From positions 32,094,289-32,158,288 of the forward strand of contig NC_054869.1 in assembly GCF_018320785.1 (NCBI RefSeq): 64,000 bases of DNA, written 5' to 3'. The position numbers and the translations under genes were made by a program. Under the pieces are notes generated by a model, which saw only the letters and a list, made by a program, of their open reading frames with translations, had not been told where the DNA came from and did no database searches. Below, in pieces: positions 50,233 to 62,854 of this stretch (its first letter is position 1; each line of letters begins with the position of its first letter). This stretch comes from Cheilinus undulatus. Its lineage: Eukaryota; Chordata; Actinopteri; Labriformes; Labridae.

Positions 50233-52654
50233 GTGAGTAAATGAACCGAACTGCTGTGGTGTACCGTTTTTCAACCAAAGACCAGTTCTAACGTTTGGTT
50301 TATGCCAGTTGGTCTCCCAATCAGTCAGTAATGACAATCAGGTGTGTGGCTTTCAACACTTAGCTAGTTGGAGTACCGGTTGTTGATTGATGCTTCATTT
50401 GTCAGCCCTAGCCTATAGCATTTGACCACCAGTAACGTGTGAACAGGGTCCAACTGGTTGACCCAGACCCCCCTATCTGTTTACATGTGAAACAACTAGC
50501 CATGTAGCTAAACAGCTGAGGCACTGCTAGCTGTGTAATGTTGCAACATAACTACTGAGTCTACAAAACTCACAGCTGTATTGTTTAGGGCTACTTTGAG
50601 CCCAGATGTCTCTGGAAGTGAGACACTACACAACTGCACTAGTTTGTTTATGTTTATTAATACCTGTGACAGAAAAAGAAATATTAGAGTCCTGGCGACT
50701 GTGCCAACTTTAGCCTGGGAGATTATGGCTTTTGGGCCTTTGCCCACATTGTAGGGATGGGTGCTGCTGAAAAAGTGTAACAATAGAGAGGAAGCTGTAA
50801 CCGAAAGCTTTCCCTGGGAATTTATAAAGCCAGAGGAAAAAAAATGAACAGACATTGTGCTGACATCTCTTGGGGGTGGGGGCACAGTGACAGTGTGAAA
50901 TGCAGAGGAACTTGCCCACCCAGTGTTATCAGCTTGTTTATAATGGGCCTCCCAAGGTGTGAGACCCAAAAGGAACTTTGAACTTTGGCTTTATTAGGAT
51001 ACGTCTTAAGGCAGACTAAAAAAATCCTTCCCTACAACTGGCACTAGCACAGTTATTCTGCAGTTAATGGCAACAGATTTCAGTCTAGATTGTCTGTGCT
51101 CTCTGGCTTTAGGGACACAAATATTATGTGGAACAAAAAGAGAACAAAGTGGTGCATTTATGGAGTACAGCATTATTATAATCTAATCTTTTTAAGTTTA
51201 TAGACAGTTGTTGCTATCAAATGTAAACAAAGTGTATTGTTGTGAAAGGGTACACATAAATAACAAGCAATGATAAAAATCTCAGCTCATTCTTTTCCCT
51301 GGGCTGTTCGGTAAACATCACCATTCCTTTTATGTTGTGCTCAGTTTTGTCCATGTTTAGTCTTTGTCTGCATTCTGAGTAAGGAAAAGAATCAGCTAAC
51401 TTGCTTTGGGATTTAAGACTCTCTGTGGCCATCAGTTTTCTGTGGAAAGCACAGCTGTAACTCTGTGGACTGCTGGAGTACAGTGCTTTTCTGTCCTCTG
51501 AGGTCACGCTCACAACAGGCACAAGGCCTCCTCACCTGCTGTGAAACACTGGAGACCTGGCACAAAACCCAGGCCAGAACTGTCTATGCCTCTCCTTTTC
51601 TTATAAATCAGAAAGAAATTATTATGTCCCAGTCATGCTGTTGGGATAGGATTCAAATCAAATAATAGCTTAAAGAGTATGGGGTAAACAGGAGTGAGAA
51701 AGCATAATTATTGTACATTGCTGTTTAATAACTGTGGTTTAAATAATAACTGTCTGGCTTAAAGGGAATCCTGTTTCAACTGGGAGCTGTAGCATGCTGA
51801 AGGACTATGGATGGCCTGAATGGTCAGCAAAATGTTGAAAAAGACCACAGAAATGACTGCACTCATGAAGGAATCTGGTTTTAGCTGTTGCCATTAAACA
51901 GACTTCCCACATTACTGGTACATTGTGTCAACCCAACCCTTCCAGTCTTGCACAACATGTTTTTTCTTTCTTTATTTGAAGAGATGACAGCTATACATTT
52001 TAATTTACAAATAAATACATTTAGAGCAGCAACCAAAGCCCACTTAGGAATTTGAATTATGTCAAAGCATCATTGAAAACAACTACTGACCACACACAAA
52101 ACTGTGGTAATGATGGTTGTGGCAGATAACATGGAGTAGAGTCTTATCAGCTGATAGGCTGGACTGAACCTCTACTCACTTAGTTCAGAGAGAATATAAG
52201 GAAAACCAGTACAAACATAGACTCATATGAATTTTTTTAACCATGCAGTTTAAGAAAGGCTGTTTTGTTTGTTTTGACTGAGGAAACAGTCAGGAAAACT
52301 GAAATAGTATTAAGTTTCCCTCTCTTCATGCTGAGCCCTTTTGCCCTAGTTATATTATGTTCAGAGCATACCTCATAATAACATTTAAACTGCTTTTCCT
52401 TTGGAATAAAAGCACGTTTGCTTTCTGGTTGGTGAATAAACTCATAATGTGTGCAAGATGAAAAAAGTATAGGTATACTGTACTTCTAAATTTATAAAGA
52501 AAGTTAAAAATTAACTCCGCTGGTTTCAATTGAACATTCATTCAGCTTTTATTGCTATGAATAGTTTAGTCGGGTAAAACACCTGTTTTTAGTTTGTCTC
52601 TTATCCTGGCAGCCTGACACCTGTTTGCTTGGTCCTGTATGTTCTTTAATTTAA

Positions 52655-52679
52655 AAACTGTCAAGTCAAAGTTAATTTA
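52655..52679 (-). mobile_element. Terminal piece of the same LINE tail, cut off by the Tc1 element
   Basis: Removing 52680-54246 joins GTTAATTTA to TAGCACATTTAAAAACAAC. This restores a TTTATATAGCAC-like motif common near the 3' end of fish LINE repeats. The left boundary is approximate. Confidence 0.5.
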
Positions 52680-54244
52680 TACACTGTGTTCCAAGTTATT
52701 ATGTAAATGATATTTTTCTCTGGTTTTCCTAAATATTAATGCAAATGACAATCAGAATATTTTTGAAGTCATCAGCCATTAGAGCATAATTCAAATGTTT
52801 TTGAACAAACTTCATAATGATAAGTTTTTTTTTAAATAAGGACCTCAAAATGCACTGTTTCACATTATTATGCACAACAGAGTTTTAAAAGATTTTATAG
52901 GTTGTAAAGAACTGAAAATAGTTATTTGTTGAATTTGCGGCATTAGAAGGTCATATTTACTGAAATCAAAATCTATTTCAATCAAAAACATCTTAACAGG
53001 CCAATTTACATGTTAACATAGGAGTCCTTCTTTGATATCATCTTCACAATTCTTGCATCCATTGAACTTGTGAGTTTTTGGAGTTTCTGCTGGAATTTCT
53101 TTGTTAGATGTTAGAATATCCTCCCAGAGCTGCAGTTTTGATGTGAACTGCCTCCCACCCTCATAGATCTTCTGCTTGAGGATGCTCCAAAGGTTCTCAG
53201 TAGGGTTGAAGTCAGGGGAGGATGGGGGCCACACCATGAATTTCTCTCCTTTTTTGCCCATAGCAGCCAATGACACAGAGGTATTCTTTGCAGCATGAGA
53301 TGGTGCATTGTCATGCATGAAGATCATTTTGCTACAGAGGGCACTGCTCTTCTTTTTGTACCATGGAAGAAAGTGGTCAGTCAGAAACTCTATACACTTT
53401 GCCAAGGTCATTTTCACACCTTCAGGGACCCTAAAGGAGCCTACCAGCTCTCTCCTCATGAATCCGGCACAGAACATGACTCTGCCACCTCCTTGCTGAC
53501 GTCACAGCCTTGTTAGGACATGGTGCCCATCCACCAACCATCCACTACTCCTCCATCTGGACCATCCAGGGTTGCAAGGCACTCATCAGTCAACAAGGCT
53601 GTTTGAAAATGAGTCTTCATGTATTTCAGGGCCCACTGCAACCGTTTCTGCTTGTGAGCATTGGTTAGGGGGCGGCCGAATAGTAGGTTTATACATGACT
53701 GCAAGCCTCTGGAGGATCCTACACCTTGAGGTTTGTGGGACTCCAGACGCACCAGCAGCTTCAAATACCTGTTTGCTGCTTTGTAATGGCATTTTAGCAT
53801 CTGCTCTCTTAATCTGATGAATTTGTCTTGCAGAAACCTTCCTGATCATGACTTTATCTGCATGAACCCATCTGTGCTCTAAATCAGCCACAAATTTCTT
53901 CACAGTACAATGATCACGCTCGAGTTTTCATGAAATATCTAATGTTCTCATTCCTTGTCCAAGGCATTGCACTTTTTGATGCTTTTCAGCAGCAGAAAGA
54001 TCCTTTTTCTTTCCCACATTGCTAAAACCTGCTTCCTGCATAATAATGGGGAACAGTGCATTTTGAGGTTTTTCTTAAAAGGTTTTTCTTAAAAAAATAA
54101 CTTATAATTATGAAGTTTGTTCAAAAACATTTGAATTATGCTCTAATGGCTGATGACTTGAAAATATTCTGACTGGTAATTGCATTAATATTCAGGAAAA
54201 AAAGAGAAAAATATCATTTACATAATAATTTGGAACGCGGTGTA
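52680..54244 (-). mobile_element. Full-length Tc1/mariner transposon with long inverted repeats
   Basis: The ends TACACTGTGTTCCAAGTTATTATG (left) and the inverted TACACCGCGTTCCAAATTATTATG (right) start terminal inverted repeats of about 180 bp. The element is 1565 bp and is flanked by TA at 52678-52679 and 54245-54246, the usual Tc1/mariner target duplication. The minus strand carries the transposase in pieces (about 54020 to 53013). Of all the transposons here this is the most complete. It sits inside an older LINE tail. Confidence 0.93.
53013..54022 (-). pseudogene. Tc1/mariner transposase pseudogene
   Basis: This is a cut-and-paste transposase with a DDE/D catalytic core, read on the minus strand. 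The N-terminal DNA-binding part (about 54022-53690) has an in-frame TGA. A frameshift lies near 53680, after which LTNAHKQKRLQWALKYMKTH and the first catalytic Asp in LLTDEC follow. A second disruption near 53490-53515 combines an indel and a TGA. The last 154 codons (53013-53477) are open and hold the second Asp in MHDNAPSHAAKN and the Glu in DFNPTENLW. I count 37 residues between those two, so the signature resembles DD37E rather than the classical DD34E. The few disruptions suggest moderate age. Confidence 0.88.
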
Positions 54245-54620
54245 TAGCACATTTAAAAACAACCTTAGTTGACCAAAGTACTTTACAGGCTTTGACAAAA
54301 CAATAAAAGCACAATAAATGACTCACGAAAACATAATGATCCAGCAATATAAAAGACAATCCATATCAAAATGTCAAGTTAACTTGTTTTAAAAGCCAGT
54401 GCAAATAAGTGATTTTTCAGCAAAGATTTAAAATAATCTATAGACTGAGCAGTTCTAATGTTAAGAGGTAAACTGTTCCACAGTCTAGAAGCAGCTACAG
54501 CAAATGCCCTGTCACCTCTGGTTTTTAGACTGCATCTAGGAACATCAATTGTATTTGCAATAAAATAGCATTTATTTTGGCATGCTTTGGCTCTGATGGC
54601 TAACAGTACCAGTGGGGTAT
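54245..54620 (-). mobile_element. LINE 3' end with reverse-transcriptase C-terminus
   Basis: The minus strand has an open C-terminal frame ending in TAA at 54379-54381. It contains RGDRAFAVAASRLWNSLP, then NIRTAQSIDYFKSLLKNHLF and ALAFKTS. This is the characteristic C-terminus of CR1/L2/Rex-type non-LTR retrotransposons. The 3' UTR continues as TATAGCACATTTAAAAACAAC and then across the Tc1 insertion into 52655-52679. The 5' part is truncated. The exact clade is uncertain. Confidence 0.72.
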
Positions 54621-54984
54621 TTTATTTAGGAGGATGCAGAGTAGAATAAAAGCGGGTATTGTTCTTTTAGTACATTATTATTACCATGTCAAACAAACAA
54701 TCAAAAGGCAACTTAGTCTGAGGTATTTTAATATTAGTAACTGAAATAGTTATTCTCTAAAATTACAAAGCAGATTGGCCAGATTCTCTGTCTGTCATCA
54801 GGCATAAAGAACTAGATCACATTCATTTATTTATTGAATTGTTATTATAACAAAAAGCATGCAGCAGCACTGAAAGCATGACAGAAAAGATTGATTTCCT
54901 CTTCTCCCTACTTCTTTTGGCAATAAGTATATACAATGGCTGCTGGTAGAGCAATTAGCATGAATGTAATTTAAATTGATTCAA

Positions 54985-55060
54985 ACAGGAGAACCTCACT
55001 GAGATCAAGAATCTCATTTCCAAGAGTGTCCTGGCCAAGACGGGCAGCAGCGTAAACACA
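54985..55060. repeat. Interspersed repeat, copy 1
   Basis: CTCACTGAGATCAAGAATCTC and GTCCTGGCCAAGACGGGCAGCAG match, in inverse orientation, the sequence at 59741-59812. The core GAGATnnnnAATCTC is itself a hairpin. Downstream sequence to about 55600 may belong to the same element but I could not define its end. Confidence 0.6.
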
Positions 55061-55681
55061 GAGTTACAGACATAGAACAGAGAAACTATTACAAACACAG
55101 ATCAAACAAATCCATGTTACAGAGCAATAAGCCATCAGGCAAAACATCTACAACCAGATGCATCATTCTTCAACACCTTTAATTTACTTTTAAAAACATT
55201 TGAAGAGACCAGCTCCCCCAAACACAAAGTCTCCTGTAACAGATCCCAGGCTGCAGGAGCAGCATACCTTTAACTCCTTTTACCCATTTCAAGACAGATT
55301 TTGGGCACGGAGAGCAAAAGTAAACTTTGTCACTGAGTCACAGAGTGAAGACTGTAACTTCCAGAACATTTCACCAGTGCTTTTGTCTACGTGTCTACAA
55401 TGATGAGTTAATGACTTAAGACTGGTCATGAACCTCAGTAACTCATGGGAAACTGCATGCAAAGATTCAAGGCAACGAGAAGATGCATGCATGTACAGAA
55501 GATCATCATAATCAATCAGAGGCATGAAAGTGGCAGTAAAAACTCTTTTCTTTGCAGTCAGGGACTTATTCCTGAAATAAAACCCAGTTGCAACTTTAAC
55601 CTCTATACAAGTTGCTCAGTATGAAGCTTAAAAGTCAAAGAGTTTGAAAATGTTACAAGTTTGCTTTTGTCAGTATTTAAG

Positions 55682-56060
55682 CAGGGCTCCAGACTAACTT
55701 TTTTACTAGGAGCACAGTGTCCCCTAACTTAAAATTTTAGGGGCACAAGCAGAAAATTTAGGGGCGCACACTGTAAATTGACTTGCAAAGTAAATATTTA
55801 CATTTCCTCTCATTTTCACTGTATTACTGTGGAGTTGCACTGTCATTACAGGGGTCACGGCACATTTTGTGTTTCAGACTGGCATTTGTGTTTGCTCAAA
55901 GTGTTGTGTTTTAATTGTGTAGTGCCAGTATTATCAGCAAATTTCGTGTTCCCCGCATGTTGTGGGTATCGACAGCAGAATTTGCAGTTCATTGAATTTG
56001 TCTCCCTGGAATACCTCAGCCAGGTGAACTCACACAGCCAGTCATGCGAAAACAGAATTT
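55682..56060. mobile_element. One end of a hAT-like repeat
   Basis: It begins CAGGGCTCCAGACTAACTTTTT at 55682 and contains the GGAGCACAGTGTCCCCTAA region with an internal echo (TTTAGGGGCACAAG, TTTAGGGGCGCACA). The start is typical of a hAT family in fish. The opposite end is not visible, so the right boundary is a guess. Confidence 0.5.
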
Positions 56061-56289
56061 CCTGCTTTTTTTTTTTGCGATGACCGTTTCCTCACAAATC
56101 AAGTCGGACTCATTATCAGGATTTGTCTCCTCTGGTACACTAGTTTTAGTGGGGAGAAATTAAGCACCGATAGTCCTCTTCGCCATTGTTGATGGTTTAC
56201 AAGAGTGTGAAACCTGCAGATTTGCGTGATAACCCCAAGACTCAGTTCACACATTAGCCAATCACAGTGGTCACCCCCCCACCCCCACC

Positions 56290-56335
56290 AACACACACAC
56301 ACACACCCACACACCCCTACACACACACACACACA

Positions 56336-56369
<34 letters not shown>
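56290..56369. repeat. (CA)n microsatellite, compound with CCCACA
   Basis: This is a CA repeat with short CCCACA and CCCTACA interruptions. Poly-Thr-His and poly-Val-Cys ORFs on both strands here come only from the repeat. Confidence 0.95.
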
Positions 56370-56370
<1 letters not shown>

Positions 56371-58787
56371 TGGTCCGCTTTCTTCTTCTTTTGGAGTTAA
56401 TGTCAGTTGGCAAACCAGCTCATTTGTGCATTATCACCAACAACTGGGCTGAAGTGTGGAGCAAAAGTTTGTCAGCAACAAAAAATATCAGGAGGAGAGC
56501 CACATTAAGATTTTGGGGACCTCTGAGACCAATATAAACTTGTCCTAAAGGGGTAAAATATGTGACCTTTAACACAAGCACAAAGAGCTATATGTAAAGC
56601 CTCTCTTTGAGAAGACTTTTTCACTCTTCTTCTGACAGTCCTTGGCATGAGTTTTATCCATTAACAAGCTCCACCGTTCATAAACTACGGCAGTGCCAGC
56701 CAGCAAAGTCTTCCCCCACAGTTACAAAAAATCCTGGAGGAAACCCTGTAAATATACCTATGTAGTGAATATGTGAAACAGTCTATCTGGCATATTGGGT
56801 AACTTATTCTCACCTCTTTGTAGAAATCTCACCTGGGCAGGTTTTACACTAAATAAAAGTATGTAAATGTATGTCGACTAGGCTTTGTTTCGCTGCCATC
56901 AAAGCTCTGTCCTCCTAAGTTTTACCTCAACAAACCTCCCTACAAGTGACTTGATCCAGTGTATAGTGGAAGTGTGCTGGTAGCTTTTCAAAATAAAAGC
57001 ATTATGTACAAACAAAGGGAGTTTCTCCAGAGAAATGCTAAAGCTCTTTACCTGCAACATTTTGAACCGTGTGGAAACAGAAAGCTTCAGAAACAGTAGA
57101 AGTTTGGGGAACAACTTTAATAAACAGACGCATTTTAGCTGTTGTTCCTCAAACTTTGGGAACAACAGCTATTTTAGCTTGTGCCCTTCATCAGGTTCAT
57201 CAAGAAACAGATTTCAAATCTTAAAATCCTCCATGCGTGAGACTTGCAGCATCTCTGAGATGCAGCCCTAACACTGGCTGCCAGTCTCAAACAGCGGTTA
57301 CTGCAAAGGAACAGTGAGGAGTGCTGCGGCTAAGTGACGTCACAGTGCCAGTGTGGACCAAAACATGGCAGCCTAATTACTCAAAAGAGATATCTAGTGA
57401 GTTCAATATACATGAGAGATACAAATTTTTATGCAACAAGATGAACTTGTCTGATCATGCAGGGTTCCTTTTAAGATGCTGTTGTTAGGTTGAATATAGA
57501 CCGTTTGGCTATCTGGATGTCCTATGGTTTATGCTGTTTGCAAAAAGATGACACCTCATGAAAGAAATAGTCCTAGCAGAGCCTTGTGTCTGTTTTCAGC
57601 TGACTAACTGTATTTCAGAGCAGATCTCTAATCCAAGGGCACACAGCAGGCTACAGCAGATTGACTTCTCACCATTGAACACAGAGGAGAGAGAGCTGAT
57701 GGGAAGTTCTTGGCAGCATATGAATACAGCTTGTGCGCCTATTGAGTGAAAGGCTGCTGTTAATTTTCCTCATAGTGTTGTCCGCCATCTGACCATGTTC
57801 CACACCTCATTGGTGCTGGCACAGGTCTCCAAACAAAAATGACCTACTGTATAAACATAACCAACAATCCCACACAACGTGTGTGCTTTTATATGCTAAA
57901 GAATAAAAAGCTAATCATTGACTTGCTGCTAATAGCGGCTTATGTTTACTCAGGTTTCAGCTTGAATGCATGTGATTTGATATTTACTTAAAGTTTGCTC
58001 CAACTGGTCCCATTTTCTTACGTTGGCTCTGTTATTGCAAGTGCACAGCCTCCAGCTATAAAGTGAAATACCATTCTGAAAAAACCCTGCATTTCTAAAA
58101 CCAAGTCCCTGCTGTTAACCTGCAAGGAGTGTGCCGGCCATGTTTTTGTCTGCTTGCAGGCTCATTGTCATGATTCCCTGGTGTCTGTGGAGAGTGCTAG
58201 TGAGTCAGCATCCCAGACTGGAGCTACATCAGTGTAATAGTTGGAGATGAGGGAATATTTATGGGATTTCATAATGCTCTTGTCATGATCCTGCACAGGC
58301 ACTTTAAGCTCTTTTTACAATAGCATCTTATGTAGCACCACTTTCAAGAAGCATCAGGGAACTGTTTTCATATTCTCTTACTGCATTTTTTCCTTTCTCT
58401 CTAATTTTCATTTGCCCCGTGGATGAACAAATACAAAAGAACCTGGCTAGGTTAAGGTATTTGAAGCCAGTAGTTTTCCTGCACTAGGTTAATTTGATTA
58501 ATCATGGAACTGATCTATGAAAGCCTAAAGCAGATTGAGTTTTTTAGGTAGAGCTTTGTAACTGACTATTCTTTATTACCATCTTGTTACATGAGCAGTT
58601 GCACAACACATGAAGATATCTTCTGTAAAAATGTATATTGCATATGACATTTATAGTACATTGAAGGCATTAGAAGAAGATGGTTTAGACTGTAGATGAT
58701 TTGACAGATGACTTTGTGCTCTATGACTCAGTTGTTGGGTTGATCTGTGTTTTTAGTCATTTCATGTTTTATGCTTGCAACTTTTTT

Positions 58788-59725
58788 TTTTATCAATATC
58801 TTTATTGAGTTTTAGATTCTAAAAACATAAAAAGAAGGAACATTTGGAACAAACCTACAAATAAACAGGCAGACAAACAAACAATTGGCTCATACAATCA
58901 AGTCAAATTCACACAGACAGGGGGACTCAGGATTCAGATCATATACAAGGTAAGTGCATGTCCTTATATACATGGTGTTCTTTACATAATCTTCAAGGCA
59001 CAGACTATATATAAAGGAATTAAAAAAGAATTGTAAGTAAATTCATTAAATGAAATGAAATGAAAATAAATCAAACAGAAAATAAAATAAAATCGTAAAA
59101 CTAGCCAGGACAGCAGTGGAAGACACATCAACTGCAATGCAGTCTTCTCAAGACACAGCCTTCCGGTCTAAGTTACAAACCCTCTTATGAGAATAGTGGA
59201 AATATTCAACCCAATATATGACAGAAAAGGTTCCCATACTCTACGAAAGATGTCGTCCTTCCCATGAAGTTTACAGGTTAAATAGTCCAAAGAAACATAG
59301 TTCAGTGTTACTCTCTGCCGTTGTATCTTTGATGGATCTTTATCTGTAACCCAGTTCAAGAGGATACATTTCCTTGCACAGAAAGTTAACACTTTGTAAA
59401 GCTTCCTCATATATTTGTCAATAATGATGGCTTAGATACACCAAGTATCAAAAATAAATGGTCAGCATTCATATTACCAGACAATATTGTATGAATTTCT
59501 TGACTTATTATCTGCCAGAACTGTTTTATTTTACTACAATACCACAGGCAGTGTGTAAGATTACCAGTTTTTATCTTGCACTTTGAGCAGAGAGGAGATA
59601 AATTAGAGTTGAATTTATGTTGTAGGGAGGGACAGATGTGGGCTCTGTGTAGACTCATGAGCTGAATTGCCTTAACTCTATTAAAGACACTCAACGTTTT
59701 AGCACTTCTCCAAGCGTCATTCGGT
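58788..59725 (-). mobile_element. 5'-truncated L1-like LINE insertion
   Basis: A 13-bp direct repeat TTGCAACTTTTTT flanks the insert (58775-58787 and 59726-59738). On the minus strand the insert ends with AATAAAG, then a short spacer and a poly(A) run, as in a retrotransposed LINE. Two minus-strand ORFs (59407-59694 and 59168-59410) overlap slightly in different frames. They encode the C-terminal region of an L1/Tx1-type ORF2: a Cys-rich stretch CSKCKIKTGNLTHCLWYCSK, then FCARKCILLNWVTDKDPS. The frame change is a disabling mutation or an artefact of decay. Confidence 0.82.
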
Positions 59726-59740
59726 TTGCAACTTTTTTAA

Positions 59741-59812
59741 AGTAACTGCTGCCCGTCTTGTTCAGAACACTGTTGTTAATGAGATTCTTAATCTCAATGA
59801 GTTTTTCTGGTT
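59741..59812. repeat. Interspersed repeat, copy 2 (inverted)
   Basis: Reverse-complemented, it reads CTCATTGAGATTAAGAATCTC, then AACAAGACGGGCAGCAGTTA, closely matching 54985-55060. It begins three bases after the target duplication of the L1-like insertion, so the LINE probably landed at the edge of this repeat. Confidence 0.6.
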
Positions 59813-61672
59813 AAATAAATGGAAATAAAGAGATAATGCATGCCATTATTATTCTTTGGTTGTGAACAGGATTCTCTGGTTGATTTTAAACCAGCAAATT
59901 TTGGTTTAATGATAGTGGTCTTTAGTAAATGACACAGACATTCCCAAATACCTTGACTTTAAACCAAATGATAAGATAATTGATCTGGGAGTGAGAACTT
60001 AGTGGGCAGCAGCTTGTAGTTGGCTTATTTATAGTCTTAAAAAGTAATTTGAAGCACTAGACCCAAGAACACCTTATTTTTGAATGAAAATCTGCATTAT
60101 TATGTGGCAAAGAAATCACAGTGTAGACACTAAGGATATGAATTTCAAGGGATATCATTCTTGAAAGTAACTGGCAATTATTCTGAGAGACATTGAAGAT
60201 TTAAAGAGATGGACTGTTGATTGAGTGTGTTAGCAGGCTAACAGATTTAGCATTGCTTCATGTTATATTTAACTGAAGAATTAAATAGACCACAAAAGGT
60301 TGTTTAACTGATCATTTAGATAAAATGATTCACAAAACACTGAATCATTAGGTAAGAAACACACTTTTAGTTTCATAGCACCTCAGTTGTAACATTGGAT
60401 ATTACCTTTTTCTTCTTCTTTTGTTCTTAAATGGCAGACTACTATATCTGGTTGCACCACATTTTACAAGGTGTCAGTGAAAACATGGGGAAAATACATT
60501 CAAACTGATAAAATAGCTGCATGAAATCTTTAAAAAATGACTGTTTAGAAATGTAAAATATATACAGTATATCTCATGAACACTAGTGCACTGTTTAAGT
60601 TTTTATGAATGAGGAAGAAAAAATACCTGACTATTGTTTTTATTACCCATTGAGTCAGAATGCATGAAATGTTTCCCCATATTCACATTGTGTGATTTTT
60701 CATAGCTATTGAGTCTGCAGTTGTAAAAACGAACCAAAGCTTTTTCAACTCAGTGGAGCATGTTACATATCCGTGTCCTATTGTCAATCTTATCCTTATT
60801 TTCAATCTTAAAGTGATGCAATAGTATACTATTTGGTCCACAAATCTGCCGGGGAGTGAGGTGCCAAAAGTGAAAGTGAAAATCTTTATTAAATATCGTG
60901 TGTTTCACTGATGTTTGCATTCTTCAGAAATGTAACCAGTGTAAGTTTTCAGTTAGCTGTTGCAGGTAATTAGTTTTAATGTAGTCCTATGTTGTGTTAC
61001 ATCTGAGAGGTGTGCATTATTGTTTATGAGCACCATGTCTGCAGGTGGTGGTAGCTTCTGTTGCAAGACAGCTGATCTGACAGAAACAGCCTATTTGAAC
61101 ATGACTCCCCTTTCTGAACCTACAGACTTCAGACATAGCATCCCACAACAGTTGTTAAAATCCCCATGACCACTGTGGACCTAAATGGTCGATCACTTGA
61201 TCCTCCTTTATGTATAAAGCAGTGGTTTTCATGAAGCTGTGCGTACAGTATGGGCATAGTGTGTGTGGGTGGGTAATGGTGACTAATCCTATTTGTAGTC
61301 TTATTCTAGATCCCTAGTTGTCACTGAGCCCTTAATCTCTTTGTAGAGATTCTCACAAACTAATCTCAAGCTTGTGTCTGTTGGCTGATCCTTGAGGCAA
61401 TAGTTTTTTTTATCTTTCTGTGGAGAATTTGAGGAGTAAACACAAGGCAACCATTCAGCTCATCTTGCTCATCTTCGACCTCATGAATCCCTGCTGTATA
61501 GCTCTGCTTAAAAAAGAAATGGACCCTCTGAGCTGCTGCCGGGGAAGCAGTAAAGGGCAGGACCCATGTTGATGACCTGACACTGTTTTGCTTATGATCC
61601 TCCTCCATCCATTCACTTACTCCAGAGGCTTGGCTTGTTTGTTGCCGGGGGTTACGCTTGTTGCTGAGCACA

Positions 61673-61726
61673 ATGTCGGAGCACTTGCAGCTCTCCCTTG
61701 CCTTGTGCAGGATTGGGCTTTACACG
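61673..61726 (+). other. Weak candidate alternative first exon
   Basis: ATG TCG GAG ... TAC ACG is an open stretch of 18 codons followed directly by GTAAGAA, a good donor in phase 0, the same phase as the arl15 exon at 50221. The encoded peptide (MSEHLQLSLALCRIGLYT) is unfamiliar. It could equally be chance. Confidence 0.15.
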
Positions 61727-62854
61727 GTAAGAAAACACACACAGACACACTGCTATCTTTGCTATGTTTGTAGAGAACAGTGGCAATGTGCTGTGTTGTA
61801 GGTGCGTATGTGTGGCTGGATTGATTTCTGTCAGTTTCAGCATGGTTTAATCTTTGCTTGATGTGTTTTGAAACAGATTCTGAGCATGCTGCTTCACTGT
61901 AGCTTTGTCACTGAGAGGAGAGTATGTTCCGTTTCATTCCAGTGGATGTTCACATAATATTAAGTTGAAACAGGTGGATGTCTGTGTGATGAGCTTTAAA
62001 TGGAACCTACAGAGAACAAGCTGCCTCTAAGTGTAGACTGTCTCTCTGAGAATAGAAATAAAGATAGATTATCTTTCTCCTGCAGCTCCTAGCAACTGGC
62101 TCGATCAATGGTTGTAGTTTAAGCTGCTATAAGAGCCATGTAGACAGTAATGTATGGGTTAATAATTACTAAATGCTATTACGGATTTAGAAATATAGCT
62201 AAAGTTGATGCTGCCTTGTTTTTTCAGTGACAGAGAATGGCAGAAAATTAGTTCTAAGAAAAACTCTAGCATGTACAGTATATATCTGTTTTACATTTCA
62301 CTTTGATCAGTGTATGCGCATGTGAAGTGCTGAATATTTTTACATAGTGGCACCTATTAATATATTTTTAAGATGGTTGTATTGTAACCACTGCTGATGA
62401 CTCATGTTGCCCGTTGTCCGATCCTCTGTTACTCCCTTACCAGCTGGTGAAGCTTTCTTAAAGAACATTGCTGGAAAGTTTTTATTAATGTTTAACACAA
62501 GCAAACTTGAATTGACTGTATAGAACATACATAACTGTGTTTAAGTTGTTGTAGTAAGAAACTGTAAAGAAAAAGATACATTTATAACTTAGTTTCCATA
62601 AATAAGACTTTGAAATAAAAAGTAACAGAATTTTAGACGTATCCATCTTTTTAGTGATGTTTTTATTTCCTTCTACTCTTGTCATTAATTTAGTTCATCA
62701 GTCCCCCACCAGATTTATTGTGTGTGTTTATGTTTGATGGGTATTATAGAAACCAGGTTTTTTTTTTATGCTTTTTTGGAATCCCCATATTAGGTCTAAT
62801 GTTTTTTTTTTCTTGTTGCAGAATCATCCACTCACATATGCAGATTAAAAATTA

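Noticed and set aside
56099..56537. ORFs of poly-Thr-His or poly-Val-Cys
   Set aside because: They are produced by the (CA)n repeat in both strands.
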